Assembly: GCA_039805565.1 (NCBI GenBank)
Contig: JBDLTZ010000229.1
Location: forward strand, 1-6,627
Source: CALJIC01 sp039805565
GTDB taxonomy: Bacteria; Chloroflexota; Chloroflexia; Chloroflexales; Roseiflexaceae
Reading direction: 5' to 3'
Length of the DNA: 6,627 nt
Position numbers and translations under genes: made by a program. The notes beneath the pieces are model-generated. The model was not told the origin of the DNA and did no database searches. It was given only the letters and a program-made list of their open reading frames with translations. This document shows positions 1-5,041 of the stretch, in pieces (position 1 is the stretch's first letter; every line of letters begins with the position of its first letter).

Positions 1-47
1 CGTACCATAGCCCCACGCAGCAGCACAGCGCGGAGCACCGCACCCAC

Positions 48-299
48 ATGGCCGACCCCACCGACAACCCGCAGCACGAGGCCCCCGACCCGCTCACGGT
101 GGGAGAGCTGATCACGCTTCAGCAAGCCGCCGAGTATGCTAATCTCTCCCGAGATGGCTTACAAAGTTATATCCGCCGTAAGCGTCTCAAGGCCAAAAAA
201 CTCGGCTCACAATGGGTGACAACTCGTGCTGCTGTAGATGAATACCTTCTATCTCGCGACTTCAATAGCATTCCAAAAAAATACCGCAATCGCTCTTGA
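48..299 (+). CDS. Excisionase-like (MerR/HTH_17-type) DNA-binding protein
   Basis: This 83-aa protein is nearly all one helix-turn-helix domain of the HTH_17/excisionase type. Residues about 22-70 run ITLQQAAEYANLSRDGLQSY, a basic IRRKRLKAKK wing segment, then GSQWVTTRAAVDEYLLSR. That is the usual pattern of 'leaf through recognition helix, basic loop, W/R-x-x-x-A-V-D-E-Y end'. Such small proteins act as recombination directionality factors or as DNA-binding regulators on mobile elements; the sequence alone does not decide between these. The ATG at 48 gives a 20-residue Pro/Asp-rich extension before the domain and has only a weak GGAG (32-35) some 12 nt upstream. A GTG at 102 would give just the domain. 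Codons in the first 20 positions are G/C-ending like the neighbours, while the rest use many A/T-ending codons, which suggests separate histories or foreign origin. The stop codon overlaps the next promoter's -35 box. No integrase is visible in the window. Confidence 0.8.
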   Translation: MADPTDNPQHEAPDPLTVGELITLQQAAEYANLSRDGLQSYIRRKRLKAKKLGSQWVTTRAAVDEYLLSRDFNSIPKKYRNRS

Positions 300-324
300 C
301 CGTGCACGAGATGTCGTGTACCAT
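296..324 (+). promoter_or_regulatory. Candidate sigma70 promoter for the four-gene membrane/ATPase operon
   Basis: TTGACC (296-301) is separated by exactly 17 bp from TACCAT (319-324), so the -35 matches 5/6 and the -10 matches 4/6 of consensus. The -35 box overlaps the stop codon of the preceding helix-turn-helix gene. Transcription would start near 331. It is the only good promoter seen ahead of the gene run 527-3496. The weak -10 leaves room for activation, or for control by the upstream DNA-binding protein, which is inference. Confidence 0.5.
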
Positions 325-526
325 ATGAGCTAGAAATGACCGCAGCCGCCCATGGATCCTACCCCCTGAGCGGCTGCTAACCCCACACCTGGTTGCGCAG
401 GCGTGAGGCTGGGCGCATGGTAGCACACCATGCGGCGACCCCGGCGGCACTCTGCATTGGCAGTGGGGTGCCGTTTTCGCGTTCCGCGCTTTGGTCGTTT
501 CTGCGGAGCCAGCGCCGGAGGTCGCC
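325..526 (+). other. Structured, mostly non-coding leader of the operon
   Basis: About 200 nt lie between the candidate promoter and the GTG at 527. They hold a 14-codon open frame (336-380, MTAAAHGSYPLSGC, almost leaderless and without a clear ribosome binding site), a perfect 8-bp inverted repeat CGCATGGT/ACCATGCG (414-421 and 427-434, 5-nt loop), and a terminator-like hairpin at 445-477. The same stretch is open in another frame continuous with the gene at 843, but that extension is Arg/Ser/Pro-rich shadow coding with no start signal. Long structured leaders of this kind are typical of attenuation. No known riboswitch class was recognised. Confidence 0.4.
445..477 (+). terminator. Possible attenuator-type terminator in the operon leader
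   Basis: CGGCAC (445-450) pairs with GTGCCG (468-473) and is followed at once by TTTT (474-477). The enclosed sequence can also pair CACT with AGTG, so alternative structures exist. The U-run is short. The position, between promoter and first gene, suggests attenuation rather than gene-end termination. Confidence 0.3.
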
Positions 527-829
527 GTGCACCACACGGTCCTTTCCCCGTGCGCGCCGTCGGCCTCCGGCTCGGAGGTCGCCCCGGTGCGCGCCACCAC
601 TCTGCCCGCCGTCGTCATCCATGACGACGCCCTGCCCGCCCCGCTCGACGTCCTCGACCTCGCGGACGCACTCCGCCAGCGCCCGGCCGCTGCCGCCGCG
701 CCGCGCAGCCCGACGCCCACGCCGCCTCCCTCGCCCGGCTCAACCTCCGCGCCCGAGCGGATCGCCGCGCTCCTCACGCTCGTGGAAGCGCCCCCGGCCC
801 CCGACGACGCTGGCGACGTGCCGTTCTAG
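527..829 (+). CDS. Small Pro/Ala-rich hypothetical protein
   Basis: The frame encodes 100 aa from a GTG at 527, chosen because GGAGG (517-521) sits 5 nt upstream. An upstream TTG at 491 in the same frame lacks such a site. The protein has no recognisable domain. The middle, about residues 50-75, is low-complexity Ala/Pro/Ser/Thr (PTPTPPPSPGS), and a short helical piece, PERIAALLTLVEA, lies near the C-terminus before an acidic tail ending in DVPF. No signal peptide or membrane helix is seen. Its stop codon overlaps the AGGAGG of the next gene, 13 nt before that gene's start, so it is probably translated together with the membrane genes. G/C-ending codons support true coding. It could be a small adaptor or regulator for the downstream ATPase complex; no function can be read from the sequence. 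Confidence 0.6.
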   Translation: MHHTVLSPCAPSASGSEVAPVRATTLPAVVIHDDALPAPLDVLDLADALRQRPAAAAAPRSPTPTPPPSPGSTSAPERIAALLTLVEAPPAPDDAGDVPF

Positions 830-842
830 GAGGACATCAGCC

Positions 843-1400
843 ATGACCACCATCACACCCCCGCCCGCTGTGCCCGACCTCGCGCCCGCCGAGCGCCCGC
901 GCCGCGCCCATCCACGCCCCGCCCGCCGCCGCCCGCCCGACCTCGGCGGGCGCGCCACCGACACGCTCGCCGCCCTCGGCGCCCTCGCCCTCGCAGGGAC
1001 GCTTTGGTGGACCGGAGCCACCCTCACGCTGCTCTGCCTCCGCCAGCTCGGCGCGCCCGTCGACGCGCTCGGGGTGTGGCAGTGGGGCATCCCGGCGACG
1101 ATGTCTGCGATTGAGCTCTCCTGGTGGCCGGGCCGCCGGCGCATCTCACCGTACCAGGTCGCGGTCTTCAGCGGCGTCAGCCTGCTCGACCTCGCCTCCA
1201 CCCTCTACGGCCTCGTGGCCTGGGGGCGCGGCCGCTCGCTGCCGCTCGGCACCGGCATCGCGCTGCCGTCGGACGGCGCCGGCCTGATCGTCCCCGCCGC
1301 CCTCGCGAGCGTCGTGCTGACGTTTGTCCCCGAGCGCCTGGCGCGCTGGGCGTTCTGCGAGCTGCTGCGAATCTGGGAGGATGCCGATGACGCTGATTGA
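843..1400 (+). CDS. Three-helix membrane protein, partner of the downstream ATPase
   Basis: This 185-aa protein starts at the ATG at 843, with a perfect AGGAGG (828-833) 9 nt upstream. The frame is open much further upstream, but without start signals and with Arg-rich shadow sequence. Residues 1-40 are Pro/Arg-rich and probably cytoplasmic. Hydrophobic segments lie at about 41-66, 104-127 and 146-162, with a conserved-looking stretch (VWQWGIPATMSAIELSWWPG) between the first and second. The C-terminus is short and acidic (EDADDAD). I do not recognise a named family. The last 14 nt overlap the start of the P-loop ATPase gene, and that gene's ribosome binding site lies inside this coding region, so the two products are probably made in step and act together at the membrane. 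A membrane platform for a DNA translocase is the most natural inference. Confidence 0.75.
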   Translation: MTTITPPPAVPDLAPAERPRRAHPRPARRRPPDLGGRATDTLAALGALALAGTLWWTGATLTLLCLRQLGAPVDALGVWQWGIPATMSAIELSWWPGRRRISPYQVAVFSGVSLLDLASTLYGLVAWGRGRSLPLGTGIALPSDGAGLIVPAALASVVLTFVPERLARWAFCELLRIWEDADDAD

Positions 1401-2466
1401 CGACCTCGCCAATAACCCGCTCGTCCAGCTCCTGCTGCTCGCCCTCGCGACGCTGCTGCTGATCTGGGTCAGCCGCAGGCGCCAGCGGCGCGAGCGGGGG
1501 CGGCGCGGGCACGAGGGTGCGGCGGTGGCAGACGCCGCCCCCGCGCCCGACCCCGGCGCCAGCCTCCCAGCCGCGTCCTGGCTCGCGCTGGTCAACGAGC
1601 GGCCCGACCAGATCGCGCACCTGGCGATCTTCGGCCCGACCGGCTCCGGCAAGACCACGCTCTGCCAGGGCATCCTCGCGGCGCGCGCCGGCGCGGTCGT
1701 GATCATCGACCCCAAGCCGCCGCGCCCGAATCAGCTCAAGTGGGGCGGCATGCCCTACGTCAAGATCGACCGCGACGGCACCTACCGCACGATCGACCAG
1801 GCCCTGCGCGCGCTGCGGCGCGAGGTCAACGCGCGCCTGGCCGCGCTCGACGCGGGGCAGGAGCCAGCGCCGCTGACGGTGGTGCTCGACGAGTACAAGA
1901 CCCTGGTGCGCGAGTGCCCGGAGAGCGCCCCCGACCTCCTGCTGCGCCTGAGCGACATCGGGCGCGAGCTCGGGATGCGCCTGATCATCCTCAGCCAGTC
2001 GCGCGGCGTGGTGGCGCTCGGGGTCAAGGGCCAGGGGGACACGCGGGACAACTTCGTCACCATCACGCTGGACCGGCAGCGCCGCGCGACGCTGGCGTGG
2101 GACGATGCGACCTACGCCCTGGACACAGCGCCGGTCGTGGCGCGGGCGTCGGCCCCGATCCCCGTGGCGCGCCAGTGGCCGCTGCCGCAGCTGGCGGACC
2201 AGTCCGGCGCGCGCGATCTGACGGGTGCGCGCGGCGAGGGCGACCAGCCCGGCCCCGGCGGTCCGCCGCAGTCTGACGCGGAGGCCGGCGGTCCGGTGCA
2301 CGAGGCGGGCGGGGAGACAGGCGGAGGCCTCGACGCCGAGGTCATCCGCACGCTGATCGCCGCCGGGTGGAGCAAGAACAAAGTGTGCGCGAGGCTCACA
2401 GGCGCAAAGGACAAAAAGCTGCGCCTGATCGACGCGGCGCTCGCTGGGGACGGCCCCGGTGCGTGA
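1387..2466 (+). CDS. Membrane-anchored FtsK/TraG-type P-loop ATPase with C-terminal DNA-binding-like domain
   Basis: This 359-aa protein probably moves DNA at the membrane using ATP. A single membrane helix (residues about 12-28, LVQLLLLALATLLLIWV) is followed by a strongly basic stretch (RRRQRRERGRR). The motor domain carries Walker A GPTGSGKT (83-90), a strand ending in IIDPKPP (106-112), Walker B LTVVLDEY (163-170, Asp168/Glu169) and a Gln-containing sensor strand LIILSQS (199-205). These match the HerA/FtsK/VirD4 order. A Gly/Pro-rich linker (about 270-312) leads to a helical tail (about 315-354, IRTLIAAGWSKNKVCARL), which resembles small DNA-binding domains. It is far shorter than FtsK or VirD4. 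I chose ATG 1387 because GGGAGG (1375-1380) lies 6 nt upstream; ATG 1381 abuts that site. It could serve conjugation, partition or DNA packaging. No relaxase is visible. Confidence 0.85.
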   Translation: MTLIDDLANNPLVQLLLLALATLLLIWVSRRRQRRERGRRGHEGAAVADAAPAPDPGASLPAASWLALVNERPDQIAHLAIFGPTGSGKTTLCQGILAARAGAVVIIDPKPPRPNQLKWGGMPYVKIDRDGTYRTIDQALRALRREVNARLAALDAGQEPAPLTVVLDEYKTLVRECPESAPDLLLRLSDIGRELGMRLIILSQSRGVVALGVKGQGDTRDNFVTITLDRQRRATLAWDDATYALDTAPVVARASAPIPVARQWPLPQLADQSGARDLTGARGEGDQPGPGGPPQSDAEAGGPVHEAGGETGGGLDAEVIRTLIAAGWSKNKVCARLTGAKDKKLRLIDAALAGDGPGA

Positions 2467-2518
2467 GGCGGGCGCGTGGGCCGGCGCCGCACACACGACG
2501 GACACCGACACAGAGACA

Positions 2519-2541
2519 TCGGCGCGAGGGCGCCGAAGGAG
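2519..2541 (+). promoter_or_regulatory. Hairpin abutting the ribosome binding site of the four-helix membrane gene
   Basis: TCGGCGC (2519-2525) and GCGCCGA (2530-2536) form a 7-bp stem with a GAGG loop. The last stem base is the first A of the ribosome binding site AAGGAG (2536-2541), 7 nt before the ATG at 2549. The hairpin lies in an 82-nt gap after the ATPase gene. It could tune translation, or protect or process the mRNA between the two genes. This is inferred from position. Confidence 0.4.
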
Positions 2542-2548
2542 CACCACG

Positions 2549-3496
2549 ATGGCACTCACCACCCGGGCCGCGCGCCCGGCCGACCCGCTCGACGCGCTGC
2601 TCACCGCCGAGCCGCTCGCGCTCGACACCCCCGCCGCACGCCGGGCACTGCGGGCGGGCGTGCTCGAGGCGCGCAGGGAGTCCCAGCAGACAATCGAGAG
2701 GCTGCTCGCGCTCGGCAAGCCGCTGCTGCTCGCGATCGTCGCCGTCAGCTTCCTGCACGTCTTCGACACCATCGCGGCGATCCGGCCCGCGTCGGTGGCG
2801 GCGCTCCGCCTCCCCGACTGGCTCTACCACGTGAGCGCCGCGGCCCTCACCATCACCGTCGACGCCGCCGCGCTGTTCATCGTCGCGACGGGCGGCGCCA
2901 CCGCGCTCGCGGGGCTGCCGCGCCGGGCGAGCGCGGGGCTCAGCTTCTTCATGGTGCTGACGCTGCTCTTGAACGGCGTGTACGTCCTTCGCTACGCGCC
3001 CGAGATCGCGCCCGCGGTGAAGGGCGCGGTCCTGCCGGCCATCGAGCTCAGCTTCGCGCTGCTGCTGCCGGCCGTGGTCCCGATCGGGCTCGCCGTCATC
3101 GAGCGCGCGCTCGCCCGCCTGCGGGCCGCGCGCCTCAGATTGCTGGTCGAGATCCGGGCCCTCGAGGACCTCACGCGCCCGGCGGCGCGGACCTCTCAGA
3201 ATGCGCCGGAGCCCATTCTGAGGGAAGCCGCAGGGGAGCACGGCGAGGGCAGCGCCGCCGATGATACGGAGGGGAGCAAGGCGGCAGACGACGCGGTGGT
3301 GAGCCCGGGCCGCCCCGCGATCTTCACCATCGACGACCTCCCGCAGCTCTGCGATGGGGCAGGGGCACTCCGCCGAAGCGATGTGATCGCGCACCTGCGG
3401 TGCAGCGACGCCACCGCCGACCGGCTGCTCAGCAGGGCGGTCGAGCGCGGCCTCATCCGGCGCGGGGTGCGCGGGGTGTACTACGTGGCGAGCTGA
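2549..3496 (+). CDS. Four-helix membrane protein with C-terminal winged-helix domain
   Basis: This 315-aa protein starts at ATG 2549 behind AAGGAG with 7-nt spacing. A GTG at 2459 would add 30 residues but overlaps the previous gene and has a poorer site. Hydrophobic segments lie at about 58-78, 95-115, 131-149 and 162-184. A basic, probably helical stretch follows (185-207, IERALARLRAARLRLLVEIRA, cytoplasmic side). A polar linker (about 210-257) then leads to a domain at 259-313 that reads as a winged helix: FTIDDLP, SDVIAHLRCSDATADRLLSRAV, RGLIRRGVRGVYYV. The family was not recognised. A membrane protein with a cytoplasmic DNA-binding tip, encoded beside a membrane DNA motor, suggests that it tethers a DNA site to the complex. 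Alternatively it is a membrane-bound transcription regulator. It is the last gene of the run and is followed by a terminator-like dyad. Confidence 0.8.
   Translation: MALTTRAARPADPLDALLTAEPLALDTPAARRALRAGVLEARRESQQTIERLLALGKPLLLAIVAVSFLHVFDTIAAIRPASVAALRLPDWLYHVSAAALTITVDAAALFIVATGGATALAGLPRRASAGLSFFMVLTLLLNGVYVLRYAPEIAPAVKGAVLPAIELSFALLLPAVVPIGLAVIERALARLRAARLRLLVEIRALEDLTRPAARTSQNAPEPILREAAGEHGEGSAADDTEGSKAADDAVVSPGRPAIFTIDDLPQLCDGAGALRRSDVIAHLRCSDATADRLLSRAVERGLIRRGVRGVYYVAS
3195..3222. repeat. Perfect 9-bp inverted repeat inside the membrane/winged-helix gene
   Basis: CTCAGAATG (3195-3203) and CATTCTGAG (3214-3222) are exact reverse complements separated by 10 nt. They fall in the sequence for the polar linker between the membrane part and the winged helix. 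The arms are less G/C-rich than the surroundings. The dyad could be a protein-binding site or an mRNA hairpin. No U-run follows it. Confidence 0.5.
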
Positions 3497-3503
3497 GAGG
3501 CGA

Positions 3504-3544
3504 GGGCCAGGCGCGGTGAGGGCGGGGCGAGGCTGGCCCCCGCC
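3504..3544 (+). terminator. GC-rich terminator-like dyad at the end of the operon
   Basis: Just after the stop at 3496, GGGCCAG (3504-3510) can pair with CTGGCCC (3533-3539). Alternatively, GGCGGGG (3521-3527) can pair with CCCCGCC (3538-3544). Either hairpin is strong, but no U-run follows. It sits between the operon and the next gene's promoter, where a terminator is expected. Confidence 0.35.
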
Positions 3545-3561
3545 GCGCCCCACCCAGCAAC

Positions 3562-3590
3562 TTGGCGGAACGCGCGGCGTCCGGTATGAT
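3562..3590 (+). promoter_or_regulatory. Sigma70-type promoter of the GHKL/winged-helix regulator gene
   Basis: TTGGCG (3562-3567), a 17-bp spacer and TATGAT (3585-3590, 5/6 match) form a good promoter, with a start expected near 3597 and a leader of about 50 nt. This argues against the earlier in-frame starts at 3562 and 3586, which lie inside the promoter. The -35 region contains TGGCGGAACG, a 7/10 match to the repeat unit found at 4646-4740. It may be chance or a hint of shared control. Confidence 0.6.
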
Positions 3591-3648
3591 CCAGGGCACC
3601 TTCAGAACACCGCGCGGCGCAGGCCGCGCCGAAGCGCAGAGGTTTCTC

Positions 3649-4641
3649 ATGGCAGAGCGGATGCCGGTAGACGGCCAGGCGATTGCGGGCGCCCGGCTGG
3701 ATGATCTGGACCTGACCCTCGTACAGCGCCACCTGCAGGTCGCCCGCGACCGGCGGCGCTACGCCACCACGACGGACCCACTCGACTACCTGGTCCGCGA
3801 GCACGCCGTGGTGGACACCGGCGACGGCCTCGCGCCGACGCTCGCCGGCATCCTGGCATTCTCGCCCGAGCCCGACCGCTGGGTCGCCTCGAGCGGGATC
3901 GACGTCGCGCAGTTCAAGACGCCGCACCCGTCGCCGACGGGCATCACCTTCATGGAGCAGGTGCGCGGCTCGATCTTCCAGGTGATCGACCGCACGGTCG
4001 CGATCCTCTGGGACCGCACCGAGCACGGCTACCACCTGGAAGGGGCGCAGCGCGTGGCGGACGACGCCTACCCCGAGGTGGTCCTCCGCGAGCTGACCGT
4101 CAACGCGGTCTGCCACCGCGACTGGAGCCAGGAGGGGTCGCGCATCCGCATCCAGATGTTCCCCGACCGGATCGAGTGGATCTCGCCCGGGAGCCTCCCG
4201 CACGGCGTGACGATCCACAACCTCCGCGTCGCCCAGCGCTCGCGCAACCGCATCATCGCGCACCTGCTGCACGCGGCCGGCTACGTCGAGGAGTTCGGCA
4301 TCGGCATCGACGTCGTGTTCGACACGCTGCGCGCGACCAACGTGCCCGACCCGCGGATCGAGGACGACGGCAACTTCTTCACCTTCTCCGTCATGGGGCG
4401 CATCATCAGCGCGCCGGTCCCGAACCGCCTGACCCGCCCCGAAAACGAGCGCCACGCAGCGATCCTGGCGGTGATCGAGCAGCGCGGCCCGCTCACCATC
4501 CGCGAGCTCGCGGAGTCGGTCAGCGCCTCGCGCCGGACGCTCCAGCGCGACCTCCAGGAGCTCGTCGAGCAGGGGTACCTGCGCGGGACCGGGGCGACGT
4601 CGAACTACCGCTACCGCCTCACCGCGCTGCTGCACGACTGA
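3649..4641 (+). CDS. RecG-like (GHKL ATPase plus winged helix) regulator lacking the AlbA_2 domain
   Basis: This 330-aa protein belongs to the group labelled 'RecG-related helicase' or 'AlbA_2/HATPase_c_4 regulator'. Despite the label these are not helicases; most are thought to be ATP-dependent transcription regulators. ATG 3649 follows AGAGG (3638-3642) by 6 nt and lies downstream of the promoter at 3562-3590. Residues 17-76 match the segment that normally follows AlbA_2, with GLAPTLAGILAFSPEP at 60-75. The GHKL part shows the N-box LRELTVNAVCHRDW (146-159), ISPGSLPHGVT (178-188) and the RNRII...GYVEEFGIGI stretch (199-220). A C-terminal winged helix covers about 272-312 (LTIRELAESVSASRRTLQRDL). 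The usual N-terminal AlbA_2 domain is absent, and no remnant fits in the short gap upstream. The repeat array starts 4 nt after the stop codon and is a natural target for this protein, by inference. Confidence 0.85.
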   Translation: MAERMPVDGQAIAGARLDDLDLTLVQRHLQVARDRRRYATTTDPLDYLVREHAVVDTGDGLAPTLAGILAFSPEPDRWVASSGIDVAQFKTPHPSPTGITFMEQVRGSIFQVIDRTVAILWDRTEHGYHLEGAQRVADDAYPEVVLRELTVNAVCHRDWSQEGSRIRIQMFPDRIEWISPGSLPHGVTIHNLRVAQRSRNRIIAHLLHAAGYVEEFGIGIDVVFDTLRATNVPDPRIEDDGNFFTFSVMGRIISAPVPNRLTRPENERHAAILAVIEQRGPLTIRELAESVSASRRTLQRDLQELVEQGYLRGTGATSNYRYRLTALLHD

Positions 4642-4645
4642 GGCG

Positions 4646-4740
4646 TGGCGCAAGATGGCGCAAGATGGCGCAAGATTCATGGAACATGGCGCAAGATTGG
4701 CGCGACATGGCGCAAGCGCCACCTTGAACCTGGCGCAAGA
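4646..4740. repeat. Helically phased array of seven TGGCGCAAGA repeats (operator or iterons)
   Basis: Copies begin at 4646, 4656, 4666, 4687, 4698, 4708 and 4731. The copies at 4646, 4656, 4666, 4687 and 4731 are exact, 4708 ends in C, and 4698 reads TGGCGCGACA. Offsets from the first are 0, 10, 20, 41, 52, 62 and 85 bp, close to 0, 1, 2, 4, 5, 6 and 8 turns of the helix, so all copies face one side of the DNA. The copy at 4708 is also half of a dyad, TGGCGC-AA-GCGCCA (4708-4721). The copy at 4731 lies within the 17-bp spacer of the promoter at 4724-4752. This suits cooperative binding by a repressor, or an initiator that also represses its own promoter. Confidence 0.85.
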
Positions 4741-4752
4741 TTTTGCTAGAGT
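4724..4752 (+). promoter_or_regulatory. Promoter embedded in the repeat array, reading towards the large right-hand gene
   Basis: TTGAAC (4724-4729, 4/6), a 17-bp spacer and TAGAGT (4747-4752, 4/6) are followed by an expected start near 4759. A complete TGGCGCAAGA unit occupies 4731-4740 of the spacer, and a TGGCGC dyad ends 2 bp before the -35. A protein bound to the array would therefore block RNA polymerase. It is the best plus-strand promoter seen upstream of the gene at 5108. Confidence 0.6.
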
Positions 4753-4773
4753 CAAGGGGGAAGGACAGCGGGG

Positions 4774-4878
4774 ATGGATGCACAGTACCCGCGAGGCTCA
4801 CCCCGAGGAGTACCTGATGATGTGATGCGCGTCCCGCGTACGGACCGGCCGCTGGAGCAGCGGCGCGCCTGCGCGTGA
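4774..4878 (+). CDS. Possible 34-aa leader peptide
   Basis: An ATG at 4774 opens a 34-codon frame ending in TGA at 4876-4878. GGAAGGA (4759-4765) lies 8 nt upstream, and the promoter at 4724-4752 would start the transcript right at that site. The predicted peptide begins MDAQYPRGSPRG and is Arg/Pro-rich with no hydrophobic segment. An overlapping alternative starts at ATG 4778 and gives 15 residues (MHSTREAHPEEYLMM). Small leader frames ahead of a rep gene, translated to open or close mRNA structure, are known from IncFII and IncI-type plasmids. Here only the signals and the location support that. Codon bias cannot be judged at this length. Confidence 0.4.
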   Translation: MDAQYPRGSPRGVPDDVMRVPRTDRPLEQRRACA

Positions 4879-4896
4879 TGGCCGATCTCGCTGGGC

Positions 4897-4943
4897 AATA
4901 AGAAGACCTTCGACCCTGCCCACCAAGCTCGTGTCGAAGGTCT
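4897..4943 (-). terminator. Terminator-like hairpin of the antisense RNA
   Basis: On the minus strand AGACCTTCGAC (4943-4933) and GTCGAAGGTCT (4914-4904) form a perfect 11-bp stem with an 18-nt loop. TCTTATT (4903-4897) follows, a broken U-run. On the plus strand the same stem is followed by GCTCCC, so it would not terminate well in that direction. The large loop would suit a kissing interaction with the complementary mRNA loop. Confidence 0.5.
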
Positions 4944-5006
4944 GCTCCCAACGCCATGCCACCCAGCAAGAGAGGCTGTCGCGGTGCGAGGGCTTAGCCC
5001 TGTCTC
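4897..5006 (-). ncRNA. Predicted ~110-nt antisense small RNA, copy-control type
   Basis: The minus strand has a near-ideal promoter (5013-5041), an expected start near 5006 and a hairpin followed by TCTTATT ending near 4897. It contains no convincing open frame with a ribosome binding site. The RNA would be fully complementary to the mRNA leader of the gene at 5108 and would end about 85 nt before that gene's ribosome binding site. Strong, short, constitutive antisense RNAs of this kind limit synthesis of plasmid Rep proteins in many families. The promoter and hairpin are seen in the sequence; the RNA and its role are inferred. It could instead be the start of a longer minus-strand transcript. 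Confidence 0.55.
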
Positions 5007-5012
5007 CCTATC

Positions 5013-5041
5013 ACTATAGCAACCGATGATCCCGCTGTCAA
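5013..5041 (-). promoter_or_regulatory. Strong minus-strand sigma70 promoter for the antisense RNA
   Basis: Read on the minus strand: TTGACA (5041-5036, perfect), a 17-bp spacer, then TATAGT (5018-5013, 5/6). It is the closest match to consensus in the window. No minus-strand protein gene with a start signal lies just downstream, which points to a non-coding transcript. Confidence 0.75.

Noticed and set aside
393..842. In-frame upstream extension of the membrane protein gene at 843
   Set aside because: The extension is Arg/Ser/Pro-rich, overlaps the small gene 527-829 in another frame, and has no start signal. ATG 843 has a perfect AGGAGG.
1177..2772. A 531-codon open frame on the minus strand across the ATPase gene
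   Set aside because: It is the mirror of highly G/C-rich plus-strand coding. Its product is Arg/Ala/Gly-rich without domains, while the plus strand has clear Walker motifs and ribosome binding sites.
2396..3553. A 385-codon minus-strand open frame over the membrane/winged-helix gene
   Set aside because: It is a shadow frame: low-complexity charged product, no start signal, and it opposes a well-supported gene.
3562..3648. Longer N-terminus for the GHKL regulator from TTG 3562 or ATG 3586
   Set aside because: These starts lie within the predicted -35 and -10 elements, so they would precede the transcript start.
4646..4740. The repeat array as a CRISPR array or as peptide repeats
   Set aside because: Units of 10 bp with 0-13 bp between them are far too short for CRISPR. 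Because 10 is not a multiple of 3, tandem units shift frame and cannot encode a repeated peptide.
3481..4755. A 424-codon minus-strand open frame over the GHKL regulator
   Set aside because: The plus strand encodes recognisable GHKL and winged-helix motifs. The minus product is composition-driven, and its first part is just the reverse reading of the TGGCGCAAGA repeats.
4619..4969. A 116-codon minus-strand frame within the predicted antisense transcript
   Set aside because: There is no ribosome binding site near its start, it would have to read through the 11-bp hairpin, and its product partly decodes the DNA repeats. A non-coding RNA explains the promoter better.
4994..5020. A plus-strand promoter TTAGCC / TATAGC just upstream of the large gene
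   Set aside because: The spacer is only 15 bp and the -35 is poor. The TATA-like bases belong to the much better minus-strand promoter.
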